64,000 nucleotides of DNA from DATFRY01 sp963764695 (GTDB taxonomy: Bacteria; Myxococcota_A; Polyangia; Haliangiales; Haliangiaceae), in assembly GCA_963764695.1 (NCBI GenBank), contig CAVXTW010000003.1:434001-498000 (forward strand), given 5' to 3'. This document shows, piece by piece, positions 21,233 to 29,881 of the stretch. The position numbers were made by a program, and so were the translations under genes. Each line of letters begins with the position of its first letter. Within the stretch, counting starts at the first letter, position 1. Below the pieces are notes generated by a model that was not told the DNA's origin, did not search any database, and was given only the letters and a program-made list of their open reading frames with translations.

Positions 21233-22744
21233 ATGAGCGCCTGGATGTGGCTGGCCGCGGCGGCGGCTGTGGTGGCCGCGGTCGCCCTTCCGCTGATGAC
21301 GTTGACGGCGCGCGCGCGGCGCCGCAACGCGGCCGGCATTCCGACCTCGGGGCGCGGTCTGCTCATCGGCAGCTTCATGGGACGGCGGCTCTTGCGGCGC
21401 GGGTGGCTGCGCGTGCGCATGGCGCTGGCCACGCGCGAGCGCAAGAAGCAGCTCGCCGACGGCGCGCGCATCCGCTCGGCGACGGAGGCGGCCGCGCTGC
21501 TCGGCAACATGAAGGGCGTCTTCATGAAGATGGGGCAGATCGTGTCGTTCGCCCACGACGCGCTGCCGGAGCAGGCCAAGGTGATGCTGCAGGGCCTGCA
21601 GAAGGACGCGCCGCCGATGGCGTTCGCGCTGGTGCGCGAGGTCATGGAGCGAGAGCTGGGCGGCGACCTGTCCGGGCGCTTCCAGCACGTCGACGAGGGC
21701 CCGCTGGCCGCCGCCTCGATCGGGCAGGTGCACCGGGCGCGCCTGCGCGACGGCACCGACGTCGTGGTCAAGGTGCAGTACCCGGGGGTCGATGCGGCGA
21801 TCGAGGGCGACCTGGCCGCGCTGGACCGGATCGGCCGCGTGATCAGCATGGCCAAGCCGAACTTCGACGCGCCCAGCCTGATCGCCGAGCTGCGCGAGCG
21901 CATCGGCGAGGAGCTCGACTACCGCCGCGAGGCGCGCAGCCAGGCGCTGTTTCGCCGGCTGTGGGAGGGGCACCCGCTCATCCGGGTGCCGCGCGTCCAT
22001 CCCGAGCACACCACCCGGCGCGTGCTGACCCAGGACTACGTGCGCGGGTTCGGCTTCTACGACTTCGTCCGCTCGGCCAACGAGCGCGAGAAGCGGGTGG
22101 CGTCGGCCGTCATCGCCGACTTCGTGTTCGACTCGATGTTCTGCCACCTCGTCTACAACGGGGATCCGCACCCGGGCAACTACCTGTTCCACGAGGACGG
22201 CGCCGTCACCTTCATCGACTTCGGCTGCGTGAAGCGCTTCGGCGTCGAGCCGATGGGCCGGCTCAAGCGCTTCTTCCGGGCCATCCTGGAGGAGGACAGG
22301 CCCACCTTCGACGAGCTCATCGTTCCGCTCGGACTGGTGCTGCCCGGGCGCGAGTGGGACCACGAGCGGATGTGGGCCCACTGGCGCTATCACCTGGAGC
22401 CTTACTGGTCGGGCGACTTCGTCTTCACCGAGGAGTACCTGGCGCGCGGGCGCGACACCATGTCGCCGAAGAACACGCGCGACATGAACCTGCCGCCGGA
22501 TCTCCTGTTCTTCACCCGCATCACCTTCGGCCTCAATGCCATCGCGCAGCAGCTCGGCCACCGCGGCAACCTGCACCGCAGCGCCCGCCGTCACTTCTAT
22601 GTCGACCAGGACTACCCGTCGGCGCTGGGTCTCGTCGGGATCGCCGTGCCGGAGCAGTTCCGCCAGCTGCCCCACGCCCATCGCCCTGGCGAGGTGGTCG
22701 CCAAGGTGGAATCGGCAGGCGATCTGCCCTCCTGGCCGGCGTAG
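21233..22744 (+). CDS. ABC1/UbiB-family atypical protein kinase
   Basis: 503 residues. An N-terminal hydrophobic helix (WLAAAAAVVAAVALPLM) precedes the ABC1 domain. Family motifs are the KxGQ signature in GVFMKMGQIVSF, the Ala-rich loop LAAASIGQVHRARL, VVKVQYPG, the catalytic-loop equivalent YNGDPHPGNYLF, and the metal-binding FIDFGCVKRF. Known members support ubiquinone or other isoprenoid-lipid pathways using ATP. No quinone biosynthesis genes are adjacent, so the pathway is unknown. ATG 21233 follows a ~145-base gap. Confidence 0.92.
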   Translation: MSAWMWLAAAAAVVAAVALPLMTLTARARRRNAAGIPTSGRGLLIGSFMGRRLLRRGWLRVRMALATRERKKQLADGARIRSATEAAALLGNMKGVFMKMGQIVSFAHDALPEQAKVMLQGLQKDAPPMAFALVREVMERELGGDLSGRFQHVDEGPLAAASIGQVHRARLRDGTDVVVKVQYPGVDAAIEGDLAALDRIGRVISMAKPNFDAPSLIAELRERIGEELDYRREARSQALFRRLWEGHPLIRVPRVHPEHTTRRVLTQDYVRGFGFYDFVRSANEREKRVASAVIADFVFDSMFCHLVYNGDPHPGNYLFHEDGAVTFIDFGCVKRFGVEPMGRLKRFFRAILEEDRPTFDELIVPLGLVLPGREWDHERMWAHWRYHLEPYWSGDFVFTEEYLARGRDTMSPKNTRDMNLPPDLLFFTRITFGLNAIAQQLGHRGNLHRSARRHFYVDQDYPSALGLVGIAVPEQFRQLPHAHRPGEVVAKVESAGDLPSWPA

Positions 22745-22821
22745 GCGTCGGCGCGGGATCGATTTTTCGGCGGCCGCGTGTAACGCCAGGCCTCCTCGCC
22801 GTACGTCGGGGTGGAGGGATC

Positions 22822-23559
22822 ATGACCATCACGAACAGCGCGAGCGGAACCAGCGTCGCCGAGATCGCGGCCGGCATCTACCGCATCAGCACGCCGGTGT
22901 CGCCCGGCGAGATGCCAGGCGGCTTCACCTTCAACCAGATCCTGATCCAGGACGACGCGCCGCTCCTGTTTCACACCGGCCCGCGGCGCATGTTCCCGCT
23001 GGTGCGCGAGGCGGTCGAGCACGTCCTGGGCACCGCCGCGGCGCTGCGCTACGTCGGGCTGTCGCACGTCGAGTCGGACGAGTGCGGAGCGATGAACGAA
23101 TGGCTGGCCGTCGCGGCCCGGGCCGAGCCGGTGTGCAGCACCATCGCGGCCATGGTGTCGATGACCGACCTGGCCGATCGCCCGCCGGTCGCGCTGGCCG
23201 ACGGCCAGGAGCTGTCCCTGGGCGCCAAGCGGGTGCGCTGGCTGGACGCGCCGCACCTGCCGCACAACTGGGAGTGCGGCTACCTGTTCGAGACCACGAC
23301 GCGCACGCTCCTGTGCGGCGATCTGTTCACCCACCCCGGGGGAGCCGAGCTGCCGGCGCTGACCGAGTCGGAGGTGCTCGGCCCATCGGAGGCGCTGCGC
23401 GCCCAGATGGGCGGCGTCGCCATCGAGAAGGACACGCGCGCGCTGCTCGAGAAGCTGGCCCGCACCGAGCCGTCCACCCTGGCCCTCATGCACGGGAGCT
23501 CCTATCGTGGCGACGGCAGCGCGCTTCTCCGCGGCCTGGCCGACGCGCTGGGCGTCTGA
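22822..23559 (+). CDS. MBL-fold metallo-hydrolase, flavodiiron/ODP-like
   Basis: 245 residues, start after GTGGAGGGATC. The diiron-type motif H82-x-E84-x-D86 is in GLSHVESDECGAMNEW, followed by a His in DAPHLPHNWECGY, Asp in LLCGDLFTH, and a final His in ALMHGSSYRG. This HxExD arrangement is that of oxygen-binding diiron (ODP/FprA) domains rather than typical lactamase HxHxDH. No flavodoxin or rubredoxin domain is attached. A role in O2 or NO sensing or reduction is likely from the family but unproven. Confidence 0.85.
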   Translation: MTITNSASGTSVAEIAAGIYRISTPVSPGEMPGGFTFNQILIQDDAPLLFHTGPRRMFPLVREAVEHVLGTAAALRYVGLSHVESDECGAMNEWLAVAARAEPVCSTIAAMVSMTDLADRPPVALADGQELSLGAKRVRWLDAPHLPHNWECGYLFETTTRTLLCGDLFTHPGGAELPALTESEVLGPSEALRAQMGGVAIEKDTRALLEKLARTEPSTLALMHGSSYRGDGSALLRGLADALGV

Positions 23560-23584
23560 CCCGGCGCCGCGCTACGCTCTGCGG

Positions 23585-24148
23585 GTGCTGGTCGACCATC
23601 CTCCGGACCAGGTTCCGGACGACGAGCTGGTGCGGCGCATCGAGGGCGGGCGGGACCGGTCGGCAGAGGCCGCGCTGTGCCGCCGCTTCGCGCCGCGCAT
23701 CCGGCTGTACGGGCTGCGCCACCTGCGCGACGAGGACCGCGCCGGCGATCTTGTCCAGACCGTGCTGCTGGCGGTGATCGAGGCCTGCCGGGCCGGCCGC
23801 GTGCAGCAGGCCGACAAGGTGGACCGCTTCATCCTGGGCACCTGCCGCAACGCGGCCGCGCGCGTGCGCGAGGTCGAGGGTCGCGTCGAGCTGACCGGCG
23901 GGGACGAGCTGGCCGAGATGGTCCGGGCCGAGGCCGGCGAGGCGGAGGTCATCGACAGGCGCACGCTGATCCGGTGCCTGGCCGGGCTCGATCCGCGCGC
24001 CGCCCGGGTCCTGGCGCTGTCGTTTCAGGAGGAGCGCTCGGCCGACGAGATCGCGCCGCTGCTCGCGATGGAGCCGGGCAACGTCCGGGTCGTGCGCCAC
24101 CGCGCGCTGGCCTCGCTGCGCCGCTGCTTCGATCGGGCGGCGTCATGA
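23585..24148 (+). CDS. ECF-type RNA polymerase sigma factor
   Basis: 187 residues from GTG 23585; a longer frame would overlap the preceding gene. Region 2 is visible as FAPRIRLYGLRHLRDEDRAG-DLVQTVLLAVIEA, and region 4 as LDPRAARVLALSFQEERSAD with the helix-turn-helix EIAPLLAMEPGNVRVVRHRA. It ends in the overlap ATGA with the following zinc-finger gene, the typical layout of a sigma factor and its anti-sigma. The inducing signal and regulon are unknown. Confidence 0.9.
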   Translation: MLVDHPPDQVPDDELVRRIEGGRDRSAEAALCRRFAPRIRLYGLRHLRDEDRAGDLVQTVLLAVIEACRAGRVQQADKVDRFILGTCRNAAARVREVEGRVELTGGDELAEMVRAEAGEAEVIDRRTLIRCLAGLDPRAARVLALSFQEERSADEIAPLLAMEPGNVRVVRHRALASLRRCFDRAAS

Positions 24149-24693
24149 CCGGTGGATGCGCGGCGCCCTTGTCGTGGGAGCAGCTGGTCAACTACTGGGC
24201 CGGCGAGCTCGACAGTGCCGTCGAGGCGGCCGTCGAGGAGCACCTCATCGGCTGCGCCGCCTGCACCGCCACGTCGGCCAGCGTCGCGGCGATGACCGAG
24301 GCCCTGCGCGCCGAGCTCGCGCCCCTGCTGACGGCAGACGCGGTCGAACGCCTGCGCATCAAGGGCCTGCGCATCGCCGAGAACCCGATGCTGCCCGCCG
24401 AGCGCAAGCAGGTGCCCTTCCCCGCCGATGTCGATCTGCTCATCCACCGGCTCGGAGGCCTCGACCTGTCGCGCGCCACGCGTGTGAGCTTCTCGCTGCG
24501 CATCGAGGAGAGCGATCAGCTCGTCGTCGAGATCGACGACGCTCCTTTCGACCGCGACGCGGGCGCCGTCCTGCTCGCCTGCCAGCACCACTTCGACGTG
24601 CTGCCGCCCAACACGGTGGCCCGGGTGCGCGCTCGTGACGACCGCGGCATCGTGACCGTCGCCGAGTACACCATCCTCCACCTGTTCGCGTGA
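24145..24693 (+). CDS. Probable zinc-finger anti-sigma factor
   Basis: 182 residues. Residues ~10-45 hold the ZAS-type motif HxxxCxxC in VEEHLIGCAACTA after LVNYWAGELD. No membrane helix is visible, so this would be a soluble anti-sigma. The C-terminal ~120 residues form an uncharacterised domain with a beta-rich section (THE LRIEESDQLVVEIDD and RARDDRGIVTVAEYTI stretches) that could be the sensor. It overlaps the sigma gene by four bases. The anti-sigma role is inferred from the motif and position. Confidence 0.75.
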   Translation: MTGGCAAPLSWEQLVNYWAGELDSAVEAAVEEHLIGCAACTATSASVAAMTEALRAELAPLLTADAVERLRIKGLRIAENPMLPAERKQVPFPADVDLLIHRLGGLDLSRATRVSFSLRIEESDQLVVEIDDAPFDRDAGAVLLACQHHFDVLPPNTVARVRARDDRGIVTVAEYTILHLFA

Positions 24694-24801
24694 CTCCCGG
24701 TGGCCGCGCTGATGCGGCATGCTCGTGGCCAGCAGGGCCGGCGACTCGCCGCGTGCGAAGTCGTCCGGGTAGCACCGGACCCCGCACCGCGAAAGGCCGC
24801 C

Positions 24802-25778
24802 ATGAACAGACTCGCCCGCGCCGCGCTCGCCGCGCTCCTCGCCGCACCGCTCGCCTGCTCCGGCGCTGACCGCCCTGTCCCCGACGCGCCGGCGAAGGCG
24901 AGCGCGCCGGCCATCGCGGTCGTCGGCGGCACCGTGATCGCCGCACCGGGCCGCGCGCCCATCCACGACGGCGTCGTCGTGATCCGGGGCGGCCGCATCG
25001 CCGCGGTCGGGGCGCGGGGCGACCGCCGTGCCCGAGGGCGCCACCGTCATCGACGCGGCCGGCGGAACCGTGCTGGCCGGGTTCTGGAACTGCCACGTCC
25101 ACGTCGTCGACACCGGGTCGAACCCGGCCGACACGCTGGCCGTGCGCCGCCGCATCGAGGCCGGCGAGCTGGCCGGACCGTCGATCATCACGGCCGGCAT
25201 CCCGCTCGCGCCGGTCAAGGGCACGCCGATCTACGTGCGCGAGGCCGGCTTCCAGCTGCCGGAGCCGGCCTCGCCTGACCAGGCGCGCGCCATCGTGGGC
25301 GAGATGGCCGGCCAGGGCGTGGACGCGATCGAGATCTTCGCCGCGTCGTTCATGGGACGCGGGCAGAAGCCACCGGTGATGGCCGCCGACGTGATCGCCG
25401 CGGTGGTGGACGAGGCGCATCGCCGCAAGCTGCTCGTGTTCGCCCACCCGACGAACCTCCCCGGCCTGAACGCGGCGGTCGACGGCGGCGTCGACGTCGT
25501 GCTGCACACCTCGCCGGACGGCGGTCCGTGGCCGGAGGGAACCGCTGACCACGGCGCCGGCCGCCCGCTTCGGCGCCACCGCTCGCACCGGACGCCTCGA
25601 GCCCGGCCTGGACGCCGATCTCGTCATCGTCAACGGCGACCCGGCTGCCGATCCGATCGCGCTCTCGCGCGTGCGGCTCACGATGCGCCGCGGTGCCATC
25701 CTGTGGCGGGCAGGTCGGGGCTTTACGGCTCGTCCGGCGCCACGGCGAGATCGGGGCGCACGTACAGCGCGTAGATGA
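24802..25778 (+). pseudogene. Amidohydrolase-family lipoprotein with a frameshift and an internal deletion
   Basis: Starts as a lipoprotein (MNRLARAALAALLAAPLAC), then the amidohydrolase opening VVGGTVIAAPGRAPIHDGVV. One extra G in GGGG at 25016-25019 shifts the frame. The second frame has AGFWNCHVHVVDTG (HxH metal site), FAHPTNLPGLNAAVDGGVDVV and VVLHTSPDGGPWPEG. The third frame begins at about 25545 with LTTAPAARFGATARTGRLEP and GLDADLVIVNGDP, the usual C-terminus. The ~100-150 residues that normally lie between, including the last metal-binding Asp, are absent. The gene therefore looks truly truncated, or was joined wrongly in assembly. Its 3' end overlaps the convergent kinase gene by 56 bases. 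Confidence 0.8.
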
Positions 25779-28389
25779 GCGGGAACGGGTTTCGCTGGGC
25801 GAAGGCGTCGGCCGCCGCGCGCGCGAACGCCTCGGCGATGGGCAGCCGGCCGTCCAGGAAGTAGCGCAGGGTCTGGCGCGCGAACGCGTCGGCGAACACG
25901 GCGGGGACCTTCCAGTCGGTGCCGACGAAGCCGCGGGCGCGCCAGGTGTTGACGAAGTGGCCGAGCAGCAGGCTCTGGAACGCCTGATCGCCCGCCGCCG
26001 GCGAGGAGGCGTTCATGAACACCAGCGGGCGACCGGGCAACGGACGGAGGCGCAGCTCGCGCATGGTCCGGATGTCGATCTCGCCGCCGCCGTCCAGGAC
26101 GATGCTGGCCTGCACGCGCGGCGGGTCGGTCGGGCGGAAGTAGAGCGGGCTCACCGTCTCGGCCGCGCGCGCGTGGCAGAAGAAGTACAAGAGGTCGCAC
26201 GGGGCGGCCGCCTCGTCGGCCAGGTAGCGCACGAACTGCTCGCGGCTCTCGATCACCTGGAGCCGCGCGACCCCGCGCATGTCGTCGAACTGCGCCCGCT
26301 GCCGGCCGACCACGTCGAGGCGCTGCTCGGCGTCCAGTCCGGCGTGCAGGCAGGTGCGCACCTCGACCGGCGGCGGCAGGAGCGCCGGCATGTCGCCGTC
26401 GAGATTGGCGCCGACCGCGCGATCGATCTGGAAGCGCGCGCCCCAGAAGCAGCGCAGATCGACGTCGCCGGGACCGGCAAGCGGACGGCCGGCGTGGGCT
26501 CCGTCGTACATGACCGCCCACGGAAACGGCAGGTGCTCGGCGACGATCTGCATGCGCGGCTGCTCGCCGCCGTGGCCCTGGGCGGCCAGCGCGCCGGCCA
26601 GGCGCGAAAGATCGCCGTCGACGCCGGCGTCGTCCGGCCTGCCGAAGAACGCCTCGTGCATCTCGGCGCCGACGCGGGCGAACTCGTAAAGCACGCGCTC
26701 GGCGTCCTCGATGCCGAATGGACCGCCGGCCGGATCCGGCCGGTACGCCTCCGACAGCGCGACCAGGCGCCCGCGCAGGCGGATCGCGGTGTCGGCCAGC
26801 TGGTCGAGCGGCTGGCAGGGCGGCCGCGGTCGCTCGCGCGCCGGATCGATCTCGACCTGAAGCTCCCCCTCGTCGGTCAGCTCGAGGCGGACGCTGGCCG
26901 GGCGGGCCGGAACCAGGTGAGGACCGACCGACGCCGCCGGCGGCAGCGGCTCCGCTCGTTCCGGCCGCTCCCCGGCGCGCGTGACCGAGAGGGCGAGCGG
27001 CACCCGCAGCACCAGGGCGTTGCGGGCGTACAGGCTGAGCTTGAGCCGGGCCGGCCCGGGCACCTCGCCGCGCACCTCGAAGCGGAACGGCAGCGTGCCG
27101 CCGTCGCCGCGCACGAAGCGCAGCTCGCCGCTGGCGGCCGCGGTGGCGAAGCCTCCCCCCTGCCCGGCCACGCGCACGCCGAGTCCTCCGGCGTTGACGC
27201 TGAAGCGGACCATGACGCCGTCGGGCAGGAGGTCGGCCGGCAGCGCGGCGCCGGCCACTGCGGTCTCGTCGGCGCCGGTCTCGAGCCTGGTCTCGAAGAG
27301 GTAGGTGCGGCCGATCTCGATGGTGCCGGTGCGGGCGACCGCCGGCGCGTCCGGAAGCCGCGTGTTCCAGTGGACCATGCCGGGAGATGTGTCGCCGACA
27401 AGGAGCGCGTGCGTGTCGATCGGCAGGGTCTCGATCGGCGCGCGCGGGATCGGCGCGTGCGAGACGATGGGCGGACGGTACGCGTGCGCCGGCGCGGCGA
27501 CGGCGGACCCGCGCGGCCGCGCGACGCCGAGCCCGGCCAGCAGCGAGTCGCAGGCGCGCCGCATCTCGCGCGCCGACTGGAAGCGGCGGATCGGGTCCTT
27601 CTCGAGAGCGCGGCGAACCACGTCGCGCACCGGCGCCGGCACCGACTCGGGTAACGGCGGGACCTGCGCGCCCAGATGCATGACCGCGACGTCCAGCATG
27701 CTCTGGCCCGAGAACGGGGGACGGCCGGCCAGGATCTCGTAGAGCACCACGCCGAGCGAGTACAGATCGGAGCGCGTGTCGGTGGCGCGGCCGGCGGCCG
27801 TCTCCGGCGCCATGTACTCCGGCCTGCCCAGCACGCGGCCCGCGCGCGCGCCGTCGTCGACGCCGGGCAGCGGCGACTCGATGGCGCCGAAGTCGAGCAC
27901 GCGCACGAAGTCGCCCGGCTCCGGGCGCTCGACCAGGAAGATGTTCTCCGGCTTGAGGTCGCGGTGCAGCACGCCCACCCGGTGCGCGCTGCCCAGCGCG
28001 GCGCAGACCTGGCGCGTGATCTCCAGCGCGCGCTCCGGCGTCATCGCCTCGGCCCGGCGCAGCTCCTCGCGCAGCGATCGCCCCTCGAGCAGCTCCGTGA
28101 CCAGGAACGGGCGGTTGTCGGCGGTCAGTCCGTGATCGAGGACCTCGCCGATGTGCGGGTCGCCGATCTGCGACGCGGCGGCAGCGGCGGCGAACAGGCC
28201 CTGGACCCAGATCGGATCGGCGGCCAGCTCGTCGTGCACCAGCTTGAGCGCGACCTGGCGCCCGATGACCACGTGCTCGGCCTTGTAGACCGAGCCCACC
28301 GCGCCCTCGCCGAGCCAGGCGATGACCTGGTAGCGACCCGCGATGATTTGACCTACGACGGAATCCCGGGTGGTCGGGACTGCAGGCAT
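25723..28389 (-). CDS. Ser/Thr protein kinase fused to a Cys-less CHAT-like domain
   Basis: 888 residues from ATG 28389. The kinase (about 17-280) has the glycine loop LGEGAVGSVYK, VALKLV, catalytic VLHRDLKPENIFL, and YMAPET, but DFGAIES in place of the common DFG-L form. The middle (about 350-560) is beta-rich and resembles a PilZ/Ig-like region. The last ~250 residues look like a CHAT (caspase-like) domain: LLYFFCHARAAE carries the expected His, and GFVGTDWKVPAVFADAFA the usual C-terminal pattern. The position normally NAC is NAS in LVFMNASSPAAGD, so the nucleophile is missing. A peptidase-dead, binding role is the simplest reading. A TACAAT -10 box lies 38 bases upstream, so it probably has its own promoter. 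Confidence 0.88.
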   Translation of the reverse strand: MPAVPTTRDSVVGQIIAGRYQVIAWLGEGAVGSVYKAEHVVIGRQVALKLVHDELAADPIWVQGLFAAAAAASQIGDPHIGEVLDHGLTADNRPFLVTELLEGRSLREELRRAEAMTPERALEITRQVCAALGSAHRVGVLHRDLKPENIFLVERPEPGDFVRVLDFGAIESPLPGVDDGARAGRVLGRPEYMAPETAAGRATDTRSDLYSLGVVLYEILAGRPPFSGQSMLDVAVMHLGAQVPPLPESVPAPVRDVVRRALEKDPIRRFQSAREMRRACDSLLAGLGVARPRGSAVAAPAHAYRPPIVSHAPIPRAPIETLPIDTHALLVGDTSPGMVHWNTRLPDAPAVARTGTIEIGRTYLFETRLETGADETAVAGAALPADLLPDGVMVRFSVNAGGLGVRVAGQGGGFATAAASGELRFVRGDGGTLPFRFEVRGEVPGPARLKLSLYARNALVLRVPLALSVTRAGERPERAEPLPPAASVGPHLVPARPASVRLELTDEGELQVEIDPARERPRPPCQPLDQLADTAIRLRGRLVALSEAYRPDPAGGPFGIEDAERVLYEFARVGAEMHEAFFGRPDDAGVDGDLSRLAGALAAQGHGGEQPRMQIVAEHLPFPWAVMYDGAHAGRPLAGPGDVDLRCFWGARFQIDRAVGANLDGDMPALLPPPVEVRTCLHAGLDAEQRLDVVGRQRAQFDDMRGVARLQVIESREQFVRYLADEAAAPCDLLYFFCHARAAETVSPLYFRPTDPPRVQASIVLDGGGEIDIRTMRELRLRPLPGRPLVFMNASSPAAGDQAFQSLLLGHFVNTWRARGFVGTDWKVPAVFADAFARQTLRYFLDGRLPIAEAFARAAADAFAQRNPFPLIYALYVRPDLAVAPDEP

Positions 28390-28426
28390 CAGGAGCTTCT
28401 GCCTCTCTCGACGTGCGAGCAGATCG

Positions 28427-28432
28427 ATTGTA
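28427..28432 (-). promoter_or_regulatory. Candidate -10 element for the kinase-CHAT gene
   Basis: TACAAT on the minus strand matches the -10 consensus at five of six bases, 38 bases before the kinase ATG. No good -35 is seen, so this is weak evidence for a separate transcript. Confidence 0.35.
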
Positions 28433-28515
28433 GCCGAGACGCGCGCGCGCTCGTGAGTGGCGAATTCGAGCGCCCGGCCAGGAACACCCTGAGGGGGTGA
28501 TGACGCCACCAGTTT

Positions 28516-28532
28516 CTGGCGCGCGGCGCCAG
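28516..28532 (-). terminator. Hairpin after the ATP-grasp gene
   Basis: A perfect CTGGCGC-CGC-GCGCCAG stem-loop lies two bases beyond the ATP-grasp stop. It lacks a U-tract, so it may be a Rho-aided or attenuating structure. It marks a probable end of the peptide operon. Confidence 0.35.
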
Positions 28533-28534
28533 GA

Positions 28535-29881
28535 TCAGACGACCGCGATCGGAACGATGCGGCCGCCGGCTTCACCCTCGATGCGCGCGCGCACCAGCGC
28601 GGTGCCGGGGAAGACGCCGTCCACGTGCTGGGGACAGAAGTCGTGGCGGACCCGATGCTCGCGCAGCTCGCCCGACTCGTCGATGTCGAGCAGCTCGCGC
28701 GCCTGCGGCCGCACCAGGCGCTGGAACACGAACTCCGGGTGAGTTCGCTCGCGCACCAGCGCGCGCCACGACTCGTCGGTGTGCCAGTGGCCGGGCTCGA
28801 AGCCGCGGCTGAACGAGCCGGCTGCCGGCTTGGAGATCCACTCCTCGCGCGCTCCTGCGATCTCCTCGGCGTGCTGCGGATCGCTGGCCAGCGACACGGT
28901 GCGCGGGATGGCCTGGCCGAGGCGCGCGCGATCCTCTGCCGACAGCCCGAGCCGCGCCAGCACCGCGTCGCTGCTCAGCAGCGAGAGCGCGTCCTTGGTC
29001 AGGGTCAGCCACACGCGCGTCGAGTTGACGATCAGGTGCTCGTCGTGGCGCCCGCAGATCCGCAGGTAGTCGGCGATCTCCTCCTGGCGGGCGTAGGTGT
29101 CGAGCAGCGCGCTGTTGCGCCAGATCATGTCGACCCGCGCCTCGCCCAGCCACGCGCGTCCGCCGCGCAGGGCAAGCTCGTGCGGATAGCACAGGCGGAA
29201 CGCGGTGTCGCAGCCCAGCTCGCGCGCCGCGCTCTCGCACGCGGCGGTGAAGGCGGGCAGCTCGAGCTGCTTGAACGGATAGCCCTGCTCGCTGACCACG
29301 GCGACCAGATCCGGTGCCGCACCGGCGCCGGTGCGATGGCGGTACTCGCCGACCAGCCAGGCCGCGACCCGGGGAGCCAGCAGTGCGGGTCGGTGCTCGA
29401 TGCCGATCATCTCCAGCACCTCGGCCGCGATGCGCTGCAGGGCGTCGTGGAAGTGCAGGAAGGCCGGCGCGGCCTGGTTGACCTCGAGCGTGCGACAGGC
29501 GCCGTCCTCGAGCATGGCGTCGAAGCGGCGGAACCGGCGCTCGAGCGAGTAGGTCGACTCGAACGTGCACATGTCGAACAGGCGGCGCCCGGCCGGCCCG
29601 ATGGCGGCGAGCAGGCGATCGCGCAGATCCTCGCCGTCGGGACCGAGCGCGTGCTGCTCGAGGCGGACCAGGCCGCGGATCACCGTCTCGCACGAGGCCA
29701 GCGCGCGTTGCACCTCGCCGGCGTCGAGGACCAGCGGCAGGATGTGAAACGAGAACGGGATCGACTCGCTGCGCAGCTGCTCGCGGTTGACCAGACGGCG
29801 ACCGGCCTCGGCGATGGCGCGGCGGCGCGCCGCCGGCAGCGCGGCCAGCCGCTCGCGCAGGCTTTCGTGGGTCAGCTCCAC
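28535..29881 (-). CDS. Circularly permuted ATP-grasp ligase of the peptide operon
   Basis: About 448 residues. Motifs fit circularly permuted ATP-grasp (glutathionylspermidine-synthase-like) proteins: FRRFDAMLED, the acidic TLEVNQAAPAFLHFHDALQR, VDMIWRNSALLDTY, HLIVNSTRVWLTLTKDALSL, and the nucleotide-binding WISKPAAGSFSRGFE. These enzymes activate a carboxylate as acyl phosphate and join it to an amine or other nucleophile. The GTG start at 29881 overlaps the end of the OCD-family gene by about ten bases, so the two are co-translated. In this operon the acceptor or donor could be the 27-residue peptide; that is inference. I do not recognise a characterised relative. Confidence 0.82.
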   Translation of the reverse strand: MELTHESLRERLAALPAARRRAIAEAGRRLVNREQLRSESIPFSFHILPLVLDAGEVQRALASCETVIRGLVRLEQHALGPDGEDLRDRLLAAIGPAGRRLFDMCTFESTYSLERRFRRFDAMLEDGACRTLEVNQAAPAFLHFHDALQRIAAEVLEMIGIEHRPALLAPRVAAWLVGEYRHRTGAGAAPDLVAVVSEQGYPFKQLELPAFTAACESAARELGCDTAFRLCYPHELALRGGRAWLGEARVDMIWRNSALLDTYARQEEIADYLRICGRHDEHLIVNSTRVWLTLTKDALSLLSSDAVLARLGLSAEDRARLGQAIPRTVSLASDPQHAEEIAGAREEWISKPAAGSFSRGFEPGHWHTDESWRALVRERTHPEFVFQRLVRPQARELLDIDESGELREHRVRHDFCPQHVDGVFPGTALVRARIEGEAGGRIVPIAVV

